Virus record (IMG/VR): IMGVR_UViG_3300010885_004898
Span: 1 to 34,878 of that record
Strand: one strand, 5' to 3'
Length of the DNA stretch: 34,878 bases
DNA from: a virus
Shown in pieces: positions 16,593 to 25,174 of the stretch (the stretch's first letter is position 1; every line of letters begins with the position of its first letter). The position numbers were made by a program, and so were the translations under genes. The notes beneath the pieces are model-generated. The model worked only from the letters and a program-made list of their open reading frames with translations. It did no database searches and had not been told where the DNA came from.

Positions 16593-17062
16593 TGGCTATT
16601 GGTGATCCGATACAGAAAAAAATTTCTCAACGGGTTAAGGCTGGCCCTGCTGGTCGTGGTGCTAAGAAGACGATGCCAGTTAAACTCAAGGCGCGTGGTT
16701 CTGCTCCTAAGGTTGCTAAGCCTAAGAGTGAGGCCGCTAAGCAGTTGAGTGTTCTTACTAAGAAGCCTACTGCTATTGCCGCTAGAAAGGCTGCTCTGGC
16801 TAATAAGGTGCAGAGCATGAAGGCTGTTCGTGGTCGTGCGGCTGCGGCATCTGTTCCTACTGGTCGTGGCGCTTCTGGTGCTGCGGCTGGGAAGAAGACT
16901 CCTGGTACAACGACTCGCGGTCAGAGCAACTTTGTTCTTGACGCTCTCCGCAATGCAGCAAACAGTATGACTGGTAATCGTGAGCGTCTTCAGAACGAGC
17001 GTTACAAAAAGGTTATGACTAGCAAAAAGGCTGCTTCTAAGGCTGCAAAGAAGGGTTACTAA
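16592..17062 (+). CDS. Basic histone-tail-like protein (156 aa)
   Basis: Nearly every segment is made of K, R, A, G, S, T and P (GRGAKKTMPVKLKARGSAPK). A short helical piece, NFVLDALRNAANSMTGNRER, lies near the end, followed by a lysine-rich tail. It has no hydrophobic core and is probably disordered when free. It belongs to the run of basic proteins at 15453-17641 and may neutralise packaged DNA or bind host nucleic acid on entry. Function not established. Confidence 0.7.
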   Translation: MAIGDPIQKKISQRVKAGPAGRGAKKTMPVKLKARGSAPKVAKPKSEAAKQLSVLTKKPTAIAARKAALANKVQSMKAVRGRAAAASVPTGRGASGAAAGKKTPGTTTRGQSNFVLDALRNAANSMTGNRERLQNERYKKVMTSKKAASKAAKKGY

Positions 17063-17064
17063 CT

Positions 17065-17214
17065 ATGTGTATGAAGTGTGGATGCTGCACCCCTAACGAT
17101 CATAAGACTGGTGCTACTGACTACGGCAACAATGGTGGTTCCGCTAAGAACGGCATCATTGTTCCTGCTTCGGACACTAAGCCTGGTGGTTACGACGGGA
17201 ACAACGGCTACTAG
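17065..17214 (+). CDS. Small Cys-rich N-terminus protein (49 aa)
   Basis: The ATG at 17065 lies two bases after the previous stop. The product starts MCMKCGCCTPNDHKTGATDY, placing four cysteines and a histidine in the first 13 residues, a likely metal-binding knot. The rest is Gly/Asn-rich (GGYDGNNGY at the end). The stop TAG overlaps the GTG of the next gene. Unknown function. Confidence 0.6.
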   Translation: MCMKCGCCTPNDHKTGATDYGNNGGSAKNGIIVPASDTKPGGYDGNNGY

Positions 17215-17483
17215 TGGCTACTCCTGCGTGGCAGCGGTCTGAAGGCAAGAACCCTAAAGGGGGTTTAAATGCTAAAGGTCGTGCGTCTTACAAGAAAGCA
17301 ACTGGTGGGACTTTAAAGCCTCCTGTTAAGAAGGCTGAAGCGAAGAAGTCTCCTAAGTCTGCTGCCCGTAGGAAGTCTTTCTGTGCCCGTATGGAAGGCA
17401 TGAAGAAAGTTAATACTTCTGCTAAGACTGCAAAGAATCCAAATAGTCGTATCAATAAATCGTTGAGAGCGTGGGATTGCTAA
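17214..17483 (+). CDS. DUF6321-like small basic protein (89 aa)
   Basis: It starts with GTG overlapping the previous stop (TAGTG). The sequence TPAWQRSEGKNPKGGLNAKG, then a GGTLKPPV segment and RRKSFCARMEGMK, with a tryptophan and cysteine at the end, matches my memory of a conserved small phage protein annotated as DUF6321 and common in aquatic phages. It is strongly basic. The biochemical role is unknown. It sits in the basic-protein cluster behind the capsid gene. Confidence 0.7.
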   Translation: MATPAWQRSEGKNPKGGLNAKGRASYKKATGGTLKPPVKKAEAKKSPKSAARRKSFCARMEGMKKVNTSAKTAKNPNSRINKSLRAWDC

Positions 17484-17641
17484 TGAAGAAGGTTGCTTTT
17501 TGGGATAAGCCAAACCCGAAGAAGAAGTCAACTCCGCTATCGCCTAAGCAGAAATCTGCGGCTAAGTCTCGCGCCAAAGCAGCGGGTCGCCCATATCCAA
17601 ACCTTATTGATAATGCTGCTGCTAAGCGGGGTAAGAAGTGA
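17483..17641 (+). CDS. Small basic protein (52 aa)
   Basis: TAATG coupling opens a 52-residue frame, MKKVAFWDKPNPKKKSTPLS to AAAKRGKK. The motif KAAGRPYPNLIDNAAAKR is of a type seen in short conserved phage proteins next to the DUF6321 family, and may be a split-off part of such a protein. It is very basic. Its stop overlaps the GTG of the next gene by four bases. Confidence 0.65.
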   Translation: MKKVAFWDKPNPKKKSTPLSPKQKSAAKSRAKAAGRPYPNLIDNAAAKRGKK

Positions 17642-17970
17642 CTGTTCAGCAGCAACTACTTGGTCGTGGCACATACGGTCCTCGTGTCGTTACTGGTGCT
17701 GATGTTTCTCCGCTGTGGCAGTTTTTTCTTGCTCCTCCTGCCCAGAACTCTATTTTGATTTATAACAATGGCGATGTTGTTGAACAGGCTACTTTTGTAA
17801 ACGATGTTATTAAAGACCCTGACGTTCATACTTATATTCTTGGTGGTACGGATTTTCGTACTGATGTAGGTACGTTTGATTACGATGCGTTGACTGCGGC
17901 TGGCTACACTTGGCGTGATGTGTATAGCGACAATGTTTATGGCGTGCAGTACGACAGTCCGTATAATTAG
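17638..17970 (+). CDS. Hypothetical protein (110 aa), probable head or tail completion role
   Basis: The GTG start at 17638 overlaps the previous stop (GTGA). In contrast to its neighbours the product is acidic and beta-rich (DFRTDVGTFDYDALTAAGYT), with many Tyr and Asp. It is not recognised. Its position before the fibre gene suggests a structural part. Confidence 0.65.
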   Translation: MTVQQQLLGRGTYGPRVVTGADVSPLWQFFLAPPAQNSILIYNNGDVVEQATFVNDVIKDPDVHTYILGGTDFRTDVGTFDYDALTAAGYTWRDVYSDNVYGVQYDSPYN

Positions 17971-17979
17971 GAGTTTGTA

Positions 17980-19575
17980 ATGCCTTCAATTAATTTGCCT
18001 ACACCGAATAAGACTCCTGGTGATGGTGCGCCTGCTGGCGATATGAATCTTGTTATTGAAGGTATTAATACTCTTAACTCTGCTGTTATTGGTATTCCTG
18101 CTGGGCCGACTGGGGCGGAAGGTGCTACTGGTCCGACTGGACCAACTGGTCCTACAGGCGCGGCTTCTACTGTTACTGGACCTACAGGTGCTCAAGGTTC
18201 TCAGGGTGTGACTGGGCCTACTGGCGGTCAGGGTCCTATTGGTCCGACTGGTGCGCAGGGACCTACAGGTGTTCAGGGCTATCAGGGTATTCAGGGACCG
18301 ACTGGTGCTACAGGTCCAACGGGAGCGCAGGGTGTTTCTGTCACAGGGCCAACTGGTCCTACGGGCGCACAGGGTCCTTCTGGTAATGCTAACGCGCATG
18401 ACTCTGCGCATTTGGCTACAACGACTGTGCTTCCTAACTCCCCTGTTTATACTGCTGGAACTTTGGGTGCTGATGGTGGCTACGGTGTTGGGGCGACTAT
18501 TACCGCGACAACAAATGGTCGCCTTAATCTTGATGGTTCTAACGCTCTTAATTCTGAACGGATTCTTGTTAAGAACCAGGCAACTGCTACACAGAATGGT
18601 ATTTATGTAGTTACTGCTCAGGGTTCGGGTAGTTCGTTGTGGAAGTTGACTCGTGCTACAGATTATGACAATCATGTCGCTGAGCAAGTTGACCAGGGAG
18701 ATTATCTTCTTGTCTCCACTGGAGCCGTAAACGGTGGCAGTTCTTGGATCATGAACGTAGCAGGAACTGGCACTAATGGTTCAATCATTATTGGTACTGA
18801 CGACATTCAATTTGCACAGACTGGCGGAATAGGTCCTACAGGTCCAACTGGCCCTACTGGAGCAACTGGTTCTGCGTCTACCGTGACTGGACCTACAGGT
18901 CCCGTTGGTGCAACTGGCCCAACTGGATCTCAGGGTCCTACGGGTGCTCAGGGTATCCAGGGCATTCAGGGTAATACTGGTCCTACTGGTGCGACTGGTC
19001 TTACTGGCGCGACTGGTCCAACTGGTGCTGTTGGTGCAGCGTCTACCGTTACAGGCCCGACTGGTCCTGCTGGCGCTGCTGGGCCAACTGGCCCTACTGG
19101 TGCTGCTGGGGCGGCTTCCACCGTTACTGGTCCCACTGGACCTACAGGGGCTGCGGGAACTAACGGCACGACTGGTCCTACAGGACCCACTGGTGCGGCT
19201 GGGGCAGCATCCACTGTGACTGGACCTACTGGTCCTACTGGTCCTCAGGGAACTCCTGGTACTGCTGGTGGTACTGGCCCTACGGGTCCTCAGGGTGCTA
19301 TCGGTCCAACAGGTGCTGCTGGCGCTGATTCTACCGTCATTGGGCCTACTGGACCCACAGGTGCTTCTGGTGCAGCAAGCACCGTTACGGGACCTACGGG
19401 ACCCACAGGTGCTTCTGGTGCTGCCTCTACTGTCACAGGACCAACGGGTCCAACAGGACCGACTGGTGCAGCCTCTACGGTTACAGGTCCAACTGGTGCA
19501 ACTGGCGCTACTGGACCAACTGGACCATCTGCTGCTGATCCTTTTAGTGTTGTTTTAATGCTAGGCGGCATGTAA
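17980..19575 (+). CDS. Collagen-like fibre protein (531 aa)
   Basis: TTAGGAG lies upstream of the ATG. Residues 1-41 form a head domain. Residues 42-135 and 285-517 are Gly-X-Y collagen repeats, mainly GPT and GAT, broken repeatedly by an A-STVTGP unit seen about nine times. Between them (about 136-284) is a globular domain with [20 protein letters not shown] and [11 protein letters not shown], a pattern I associate with tail-fibre or fibritin-type domains. The C-terminus ends [14 protein letters not shown]. Collagen repeats form trimeric rods, so this should be a stiff trimeric fibre on the tail or capsid. The next gene, overlapping its stop, is a glycosyltransferase that may decorate it. 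Confidence 0.85.
   Translation: MPSINLPTPNKTPGDGAPAGDMNLVIEGINTLNSAVIGIPAGPTGAEGATGPTGPTGPTGAASTVTGPTGAQGSQGVTGPTGGQGPIGPTGAQGPTGVQGYQGIQGPTGATGPTGAQGVSVTGPTGPTGAQGPSGNANAHDSAHLATTTVLPNSPVYTAGTLGADGGYGVGATITATTNGRLNLDGSNALNSERILVKNQATATQNGIYVVTAQGSGSSLWKLTRATDYDNHVAEQVDQGDYLLVSTGAVNGGSSWIMNVAGTGTNGSIIIGTDDIQFAQTGGIGPTGPTGPTGATGSASTVTGPTGPVGATGPTGSQGPTGAQGIQGIQGNTGPTGATGLTGATGPTGAVGAASTVTGPTGPAGAAGPTGPTGAAGAASTVTGPTGPTGAAGTNGTTGPTGPTGAAGAASTVTGPTGPTGPQGTPGTAGGTGPTGPQGAIGPTGAAGADSTVIGPTGPTGASGAASTVTGPTGPTGASGAASTVTGPTGPTGPTGAASTVTGPTGATGATGPTGPSAADPFSVVLMLGGM
18103..18384 (+). repeat. Collagen-like coding repeat, block 1
   Basis: Imperfect 9-base periodicity encoding Gly-Pro-Thr, Gly-Ala-x and Gly-x-Gln triplets, residues 42-135 of the fibre. 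The DNA varies at third positions, so protein rather than DNA is under selection. Confidence 0.85.
18832..19530 (+). repeat. Collagen-like coding repeat, block 2
   Basis: Residues 285-517 of the fibre, with about eight recurrences of a module of the form [14 protein letters not shown]. Near-identical modules in the last third (19360-19500) suggest recent duplication and scope for length variation by recombination. Confidence 0.85.
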
Positions 19576-20624
19576 TGAAAATTGCTGTCTACGCTATTGC
19601 CAAGAATGAAGCACAGTTTGTGCAACGGTGGTTTGATTCCGCTAAGGAAGCCGATTCACTGCATATCCTAGATACTGGTTCATTTGATAACACTGTCACT
19701 CTGGCTCGTGACTTAGGTGTTGATGTGGCGCGGTGGGAGATTAGTCCGTGGCGGTTTGATAAAGCACGAAACATGTCGCTTGATCTTGTCCCTGAGGACA
19801 CTGATTTGTGTATAGCACTAGACATGGATGAAGTTTTGGTTGAGGGCTGGCGGGAACATTTAGAGGCTGCCTATGCTGACGGTGTTACGCGCCCCCGATA
19901 CAAGTACACATGGTCCTGGGTAGGTAGCAATCCTGGGCTGGTGTATGGCGGAGACAAAATTCATGCCCGTCACGGCTATTACTGGAAACATCCCGTCCAT
20001 GAGGTCATTACCCCTAAGGACCCTGAACGAGAGGTACAAGGCTGGTATGGGCTGGAAATCCATCATCACCCTGATAACACAAAGTCTCGCGGTCAGTATC
20101 TCCCCCTTCTTGAACTTGCTGTCAGTGAAGACCCAGAAGATGACAGGAACTCTCATTACCTTGCGCGGGAATACTTCTTCGCTGGACGATTAGATGAGGC
20201 AAAGGCTGAGTTTCAGCGGCATCTAGGTTTGGAGTCGGCTAGGTGGGGTGCCGAGAGGGCGCAGTCGTACCGTTACTTGTACAAGATTGATAAGCATCAT
20301 CTGTGGTTAGCGCGTGCGTTGGAGGAGGACCCTGGCCGCAGGGAGACTCTTTTGGACTATGCGTTCTACTGGTATACGTATGAGAACTGGGCTGAGTGCC
20401 TGAAGTATGCGACCGCTGCTTTGACAGTCAAGGAGCGGCCTTTGGAGTATTTGACTGAGGCTGAAGCATGGGGGCCGCTGGCTCATGACTTGGCTGGCAT
20501 AGCGGCATTTAAATTGGGTTATTACCAGCAGTCTGCTTATCACGGCATGGAAGCGTTAAAGTTGTCACCTTATGAGGATAGACTTGTCAATAATCTAGAC
20601 CAGTATAGGAAGGCAGCGGCATGA
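19575..20624 (+). CDS. Family 2-like glycosyltransferase with helical-repeat C-terminus
   Basis: A 349-residue protein. Residues 5-12 (VYAIAKNE), 32-40 (LDTGSFDNT) and the acidic ALDMDEV (81-87, with the DxD-type D83/D85) are the hallmarks of a GT-A, GT2-type fold that uses a nucleotide sugar and a metal. Residues from about 200 are helix pairs resembling TPR repeats (NSHYLAREYFFAGRLDEAKA), usual for protein-binding. It overlaps both neighbours (TAATG at the fibre stop, ATGA at the next gene), so it is made with the structural proteins. Glycosylation of the collagen-like fibre is the simplest reading of this context but is inference. Modification of a host glycan is the alternative. Confidence 0.8.
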   Translation: MKIAVYAIAKNEAQFVQRWFDSAKEADSLHILDTGSFDNTVTLARDLGVDVARWEISPWRFDKARNMSLDLVPEDTDLCIALDMDEVLVEGWREHLEAAYADGVTRPRYKYTWSWVGSNPGLVYGGDKIHARHGYYWKHPVHEVITPKDPEREVQGWYGLEIHHHPDNTKSRGQYLPLLELAVSEDPEDDRNSHYLAREYFFAGRLDEAKAEFQRHLGLESARWGAERAQSYRYLYKIDKHHLWLARALEEDPGRRETLLDYAFYWYTYENWAECLKYATAALTVKERPLEYLTEAEAWGPLAHDLAGIAAFKLGYYQQSAYHGMEALKLSPYEDRLVNNLDQYRKAAA

Positions 20625-21508
20625 CAACGATGCGCGATTTGATCTCTGATACTCGCCGCATGGCGTATGGGTCGCTGCATGACCAGATCAATCTCGTGGC
20701 TGCTCCTTATACTGCTGGTGCAACTACGTTGACACTTGATATGGATATTACGGGCATTACCCCTGGTATGTCTTTGAGTAGCGATTTGAACGTCTGGTAT
20801 GTAAAAGGAACTGAATCCTCAACTAACAGTGTTTTTGTTATCCCTGGTTTTGACAACTCACCACAAAGAGACGTTGCTGTAGGACAATTCGTTTTCATCA
20901 AGCCTCGCGTAACTGACTGGTACATGTTTGAAACAATGAACCAGGAGATTCTACGTCTTTCGACTCCTGAGCATGGCCTTTACCAGATTTCTTCATGGAC
21001 TGTACCTGTTGACCCAACATGGCAGACTTATGTAATTCCCGATACTGCATATGCAGACATGGTTGGAATTCTTCGTATCCGCTATCGCCTTCCTGGTTCT
21101 CCTGATGTGTGGATGGAAATTCCAGAAAAGTCATATCGCATTCAATTCACTGATGGAGTTTCGCAAATTCGTTTGCTCCGTAATATCCCTAGCGGTACTG
21201 ATGTGCAATTTATCTATAAGGCCACGTTCCATCAGGCAGAAAACCTTGATGACAATGTAAACACTGTGTGTGGTCTATCCGCAACAATGGTAGATATTCC
21301 CACTCTTGGTTGTCTTGGAACGCTTCTACGTACTACTGAGTCTCGCCGTAACCAAGTTCAGCAGCAGGGTGATGCTCGTCGCGCTGGTGAGGTTGCTGGC
21401 GGCTCAAACATGGCTATCGCAGCAAGGATTGAGAAGGATCATCAGATGCGTATCTGGGAGGAAGCAGCGCGATTGATTCAGCGTGTGCCAATCGTTAGGA
21501 GTCTGTAA
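20621..21508 (+). CDS. Connector / tail-tubular-A-like protein (295 aa)
   Basis: It is coupled by ATGA to the glycosyltransferase. The product begins MTTMRDLISDTRRMAYGSLH and has an alternating helix and beta layout, with helices at both ends (SRRNQVQQQGDARRAGEVAG near the C-terminus). It precedes a large beta-rich protein in the order gp11-gp12 of T7-like phages, where gp11 forms the adaptor ring under the portal. Similarity is by position, size and general pattern; no strong motif is visible, so the assignment is moderate. Confidence 0.55.
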   Translation: MTTMRDLISDTRRMAYGSLHDQINLVAAPYTAGATTLTLDMDITGITPGMSLSSDLNVWYVKGTESSTNSVFVIPGFDNSPQRDVAVGQFVFIKPRVTDWYMFETMNQEILRLSTPEHGLYQISSWTVPVDPTWQTYVIPDTAYADMVGILRIRYRLPGSPDVWMEIPEKSYRIQFTDGVSQIRLLRNIPSGTDVQFIYKATFHQAENLDDNVNTVCGLSATMVDIPTLGCLGTLLRTTESRRNQVQQQGDARRAGEVAGGSNMAIAARIEKDHQMRIWEEAARLIQRVPIVRSL

Positions 21509-23380
21509 ATGGTTCAGATTACTAACCCGTTTGACCAGCCATATTCTGAACGCACTCAGGCTCTCCCCTCATATTTCTCGCCTTCTGTCATAGGAATTGC
21601 GGGTGTGCCGTATCTGATTGATACGTCATCGGATTACACGGGTGCGGGTAGGTTTAAGCGTGAGGCTATGGATGTTGTGCAGCAGCGCAATACGAATAGT
21701 CAGCGAGATTTATTGCTTCTTCCGCAGGATGTGTGGAGGCAGCAGGTTGAGTCTTGGCATCAGGGTGCGGGTCAATCAAATCTTGATCGTGATGATGCTT
21801 TGCAGTATCGCTATGAGGATTCATTTGGTATTAATCCTTGGACTCATTGGCAGTTAAACCTTTTACCCGATACACAAAAGATGGGTTCTTATTCAGGTTC
21901 CGTTTGGGTTACTACTTATGACACGTATCTGGCTGTAGTAAACGGTTCTTCCATTTATTGGTATAACAATGTTTCTGCGTCAGCAACTGTTGGATCTACT
22001 TCAGCGGGTAGCGTATCTGTTGTCGCTATTGCTGATAGTGCGCCGTATGTTACTACTCTTACTTCTGATGGTGCTGTAAAAACTACTGCGAGTCCATCAT
22101 CAAGCCCAGCATTGGTTGGTATTTGGCCTGACGCAAACTTTGTAGCATATGTTAAGGATTACATGATCCTTGGGCAAACTAATAAACTTTATAACATTAC
22201 TGCGGGTTCTCCAGGGGTACTTGTATATACGCATCCAATATCAGCATTTCGCTGGCAAGCGGCGACGGCTGGAAATTCTTGCATTTATTTAATCGGCGGG
22301 GTTGGCGATAAAAGCGTTATTCATCGGGTTGGGATTAAGCAAGACGGCACTGGTTTATCTCCAGCAATTGTTGCTGCAACTCTTCCTGATGGTGAAATTG
22401 GTTATTCGATTAGCGAGTATCTAGGTTTTATTTTGATTGGTACGGATAAGGGTGTCCGTGTTGCTACGGAAAATAACGCTAGTGGAGATTTGACTCTTGG
22501 CCCAATAATTCCAACTTCTGCTCCTGTGTTTTGTTTTGAGGGCCAGGATCGGTTTATTTGGTATGGCATGAGCAAAATGAATTCTACTTACGGTGACACA
22601 GAGGTAGATATTTTCCCGAACGGAACTGTCTGTGGTCTTGGGCGCATGGACCTGTCTACCAGCACCACAAGTAGTCTTACTCCTGCTTACGCTTCCGATA
22701 TTTGTGCTATTACAGAAACAAATAAGACAGTCCATTCAGTTGTAACTTTCCAGGGTAAACGGGTTTTTAGTATTGATGGTTCTGGCGTGTGGGCTGAAAA
22801 TACTAATCTTATGCAGGGTGGTTGGTTAAAACAGGGAACTATGTCGTTTTCTGTGGAAGACCTTAAAACTGGTTTGTACATGCAAACTAAGTGGCTTCCG
22901 CTTGTTGGAGAGATTGATCTAGACGTTTCCTATGATTCTTATGGATATATCCGTTTAGCAAACTTTATTCAGACAGGCACAATTCGTTCTGGAAATACAA
23001 GTATTAACGGGACTCAGTTTTCCCGTATCAATGTTCGCTATGTTCTTAAGCGGGATAGCAGCGTGACAACCCAGGGTCCCACTATGACCCGTTGGGAAGT
23101 TCGCGCTATTCCTGTAAAGGGCAGGGCTTCCCGTTGGACTCTCCCAATTATGAACTATGAGGAGATTGAGATTGACGGGGTTAAATATACTCGTGATCCG
23201 CTGGCAGTTTACGACACGCTTATAGATCTAATTGAGAACAGCACTCTATTTACTCTGCAAGAATCAGGTAGGGCATATCAGGTACATGCTAAGGATTTCC
23301 TTTGGCAACCTGAGAAACTTAGTATTAATGGTAGGGCTTGGGAAGGTACGTTCGTGCTAGTTGTGGAGGAAGTGCAATGA
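21509..23380 (+). CDS. Tail-tubular-B-like / nozzle protein (623 aa)
   Basis: It starts directly after the previous stop (TAAATG) with AGGAG upstream. The sequence is almost wholly beta with repeated blades such as GSVWVTTYDTYLAVVNGSSI, AYVKDYMILGQTNKLYNITA and LGFILIGTDKGVRVATENNA, as in the beta-propeller of T7 gp12, which forms the nozzle of short tails. The C-terminal part (TMTRWEVRAIPVKGRASRWT) forms another beta domain. Length is somewhat shorter than T7 gp12. Its pairing with the preceding adaptor-like gene supports the call. Confidence 0.65.
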   Translation: MVQITNPFDQPYSERTQALPSYFSPSVIGIAGVPYLIDTSSDYTGAGRFKREAMDVVQQRNTNSQRDLLLLPQDVWRQQVESWHQGAGQSNLDRDDALQYRYEDSFGINPWTHWQLNLLPDTQKMGSYSGSVWVTTYDTYLAVVNGSSIYWYNNVSASATVGSTSAGSVSVVAIADSAPYVTTLTSDGAVKTTASPSSSPALVGIWPDANFVAYVKDYMILGQTNKLYNITAGSPGVLVYTHPISAFRWQAATAGNSCIYLIGGVGDKSVIHRVGIKQDGTGLSPAIVAATLPDGEIGYSISEYLGFILIGTDKGVRVATENNASGDLTLGPIIPTSAPVFCFEGQDRFIWYGMSKMNSTYGDTEVDIFPNGTVCGLGRMDLSTSTTSSLTPAYASDICAITETNKTVHSVVTFQGKRVFSIDGSGVWAENTNLMQGGWLKQGTMSFSVEDLKTGLYMQTKWLPLVGEIDLDVSYDSYGYIRLANFIQTGTIRSGNTSINGTQFSRINVRYVLKRDSSVTTQGPTMTRWEVRAIPVKGRASRWTLPIMNYEEIEIDGVKYTRDPLAVYDTLIDLIENSTLFTLQESGRAYQVHAKDFLWQPEKLSINGRAWEGTFVLVVEEVQ

Positions 23381-23901
23381 GAAGGTCTTACGCTGGTGCT
23401 GCTCAGGCGGCACAACTTACAACTGCTCTTGGCGGTTCTACTGCCAACCTTACTATTTACTGTACCGATTGCTCTAACTGGCCTACGGGTACAGGCGGTT
23501 TCCCGTTCTTTGTTGTTATCGACCGAGGTAAGCCCACTGAGGAAAAAATTCTTTGTTCTTCCCGTAGCGGTAATGTTCTTACAGTTTATGACGATGGTAT
23601 TACTAATGGTCGTGCTGCCGATGGTACGAGTATCACTACCCATGCGGCTAATGCTGTAATTGAGCATTGCATGACTGCTACAGACGCTAACGAGGCTAAC
23701 CTTCACGTAAATACCTCGCCTCTTCATGTGACTATCTGTACTTCCGCAACTCGTCCTGCTAGCCCTACGGCTAATCAAACCATTTTGGAAACAGATACTA
23801 AACTTCTTTACTGCTATATTGGCAGCACTTGGCAAGTCATATCACCACAACTAGCAATAAATGACAGCAGCGTGAATGCCATGCTGCTTATGGGAGGATA
23901 A
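23377..23901 (+). CDS. Tail fibre / adhesin component (174 aa)
   Basis: The ATG at 23377 overlaps the previous stop (ATGA), and is preferred to an ATG at 23338. The protein is beta-rich. It has YDDGITNGRAADGTSITTHA, resembling repeats in phage fibre proteins where a timed or parameter string precedes a hydrophobic position. Near the end, TRPASPTANQTILETDTKLL followed by YCYIGSTWQ is a known fibre-type motif. It ends NAMLLMGG, close to the VVLMLGGM ending of the collagen-like fibre, which hints at a shared C-terminal docking element. Confidence 0.65.
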   Translation: MRRSYAGAAQAAQLTTALGGSTANLTIYCTDCSNWPTGTGGFPFFVVIDRGKPTEEKILCSSRSGNVLTVYDDGITNGRAADGTSITTHAANAVIEHCMTATDANEANLHVNTSPLHVTICTSATRPASPTANQTILETDTKLLYCYIGSTWQVISPQLAINDSSVNAMLLMGG

Positions 23902-23903
23902 AA

Positions 23904-24239
23904 ATGGCAACAACCTATAAGCGGCTGGGCGCAATCGCCTCTACTGGGACGATTGGAACTGCCGATACTTTGTACACAGTGCCAGCAGCAACGGCGGCGG
24001 TCGTATCGTCAATCGTAGTATGTAACACTGCGGCGACTACGGCTACGTTCCGTATTGCAGTTAGCACTACTACTTCGTTTGTAGCGGCTGGCTACTTGTT
24101 CTATGGTTTGACTGTAGCGGCTAACGATACGGCTGTCTTTACTCTCGGTGCAACGCTTGATGCTACGAATAAGTATCTGCTTTGCTCTGCATCAGCAAGC
24201 ACCGTGTCATTCTCTGCCTTTGGGTCGGAGATTGCATAA
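23904..24239 (+). CDS. Small beta-sandwich fibre-associated protein (111 aa)
   Basis: GGAGG lies seven bases before the ATG. The product (ATTYKRLGAIASTGTIGTAD, TLYTVPAATAAVVSSIVVCN) is a compact, Ala/Thr-rich beta protein of a kind often found beside phage fibre genes. Probably a fibre or capsid decoration subunit; it has no catalytic residues. Confidence 0.65.
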   Translation: MATTYKRLGAIASTGTIGTADTLYTVPAATAAVVSSIVVCNTAATTATFRIAVSTTTSFVAAGYLFYGLTVAANDTAVFTLGATLDATNKYLLCSASASTVSFSAFGSEIA

Positions 24240-25174
24240 TGACTCTTGCTCTTGGTTCTAATGCTGGGGCACAGCGTGGACTGGTAAAGCAGACCAGCGC
24301 GGTAAACGCATTGAGTGTGAATGGATATGCCGCTCCTGGAACTTTTTCGAACGCGGTTACTGGAACCTATTCCTCTTCGGGAATCAACTACTCCTACGTG
24401 TCATTTCTTGCATCATCAACACTAGAGGTAACCCGACCAGGATTATTTGATGTTTTAGTTGTTGGCTCTGGTGGTGGTGGCGGATCGGGTCTTACAACTG
24501 CCGCAGTTAATGGCGGCGGCGGCGGCGCAGGCGCAGTTATCCTTCTTGAAAATCTTTATGTCCCCGTTGGTAGCCACACTGTGGCAATTTCGGCTGGCGG
24601 TGCGGCAAACGGTACGGCTGGAGGCGTAACCACTTTTAGCACCTACTCCATTGCTCCTGGCGGTGGTGCTGGCGGTGGATACCAGTCAAACACAACACCG
24701 TCGCTGAGGATGCGTGGCGGAAGTGGCGGTGGTGGAATGGCTATCTTAACCAGCAGTTTCCAACTTGGTGGTTTCGGAACGGGTGGTTACGGAAATAACG
24801 GCGGTGCTGGCGAAAATACCACTGCCGCAGGTTCTGGTGGCGGTGGTGGGGGTGGTTACTCCGCTGTCGGTTCCACAGGGACAACCAGTGTTGGTGGTGC
24901 TGGCGGTGCTGGATACACAACCAGTATTGCTGGTTCAACGCCGACAACTACTTGGACAACTGGTTCTTTCACATTTGCTGGCGGAGGTGGGGGGGCAAGA
25001 AACTCTGGTTCCGCTGGTGCTGGTGGATCAGGCGGAGGCGGTGCGGGTGGCACTACTGGTGTTGGTACTGCTGGAACCGCTAACACGGGTGGTGGCGGTG
25101 GTGGTTCTTATTCAACTACTGCTGGCGGTGCTGGCGGTAGCGGAATCGTAATTGTGCGAATGAGGACAAACTAA
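24239..25174 (+). CDS. Glycine-rich adhesin-like protein (311 aa)
   Basis: The ATG at 24239 couples to the previous stop (TAATG) and is preferred to an upstream ATG at 24182. An N-terminal 70-residue domain leads to TRPGLFDVLVVGSGGGGGSG and then many glycine runs of 3-7 residues separated by short variable loops, ending GGAGGSGIVIVRMRTN. Polyglycine-II sandwiches with variable loops are known from phage receptor-binding tips such as T-even gp38. The fold and role here are inferred from composition. Confidence 0.75.
   Translation: MTLALGSNAGAQRGLVKQTSAVNALSVNGYAAPGTFSNAVTGTYSSSGINYSYVSFLASSTLEVTRPGLFDVLVVGSGGGGGSGLTTAAVNGGGGGAGAVILLENLYVPVGSHTVAISAGGAANGTAGGVTTFSTYSIAPGGGAGGGYQSNTTPSLRMRGGSGGGGMAILTSSFQLGGFGTGGYGNNGGAGENTTAAGSGGGGGGGYSAVGSTGTTSVGGAGGAGYTTSIAGSTPTTTWTTGSFTFAGGGGGARNSGSAGAGGSGGGGAGGTTGVGTAGTANTGGGGGGSYSTTAGGAGGSGIVIVRMRTN

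Noticed and set aside
18103-19530. Regular repeats considered as a CRISPR array
   Set aside because: The periodicity is 9 bases, in frame, and encodes Gly-X-Y; there are no conserved repeats with unique spacers.
17986-19625. Several - strand and alternate-frame ORFs (VGPVGPVAP- and RLVLLVL-type products) over the fibre gene
   Set aside because: They are translations of the collagen repeat DNA in wrong frames; the repeat lacks stop codons in other frames by composition.
24765-25151. Alternate-frame ORFs over the glycine-rich gene
   Set aside because: They arise from GGN-rich DNA read in other frames; the gene at 24239-25174 has coupling to both neighbours.
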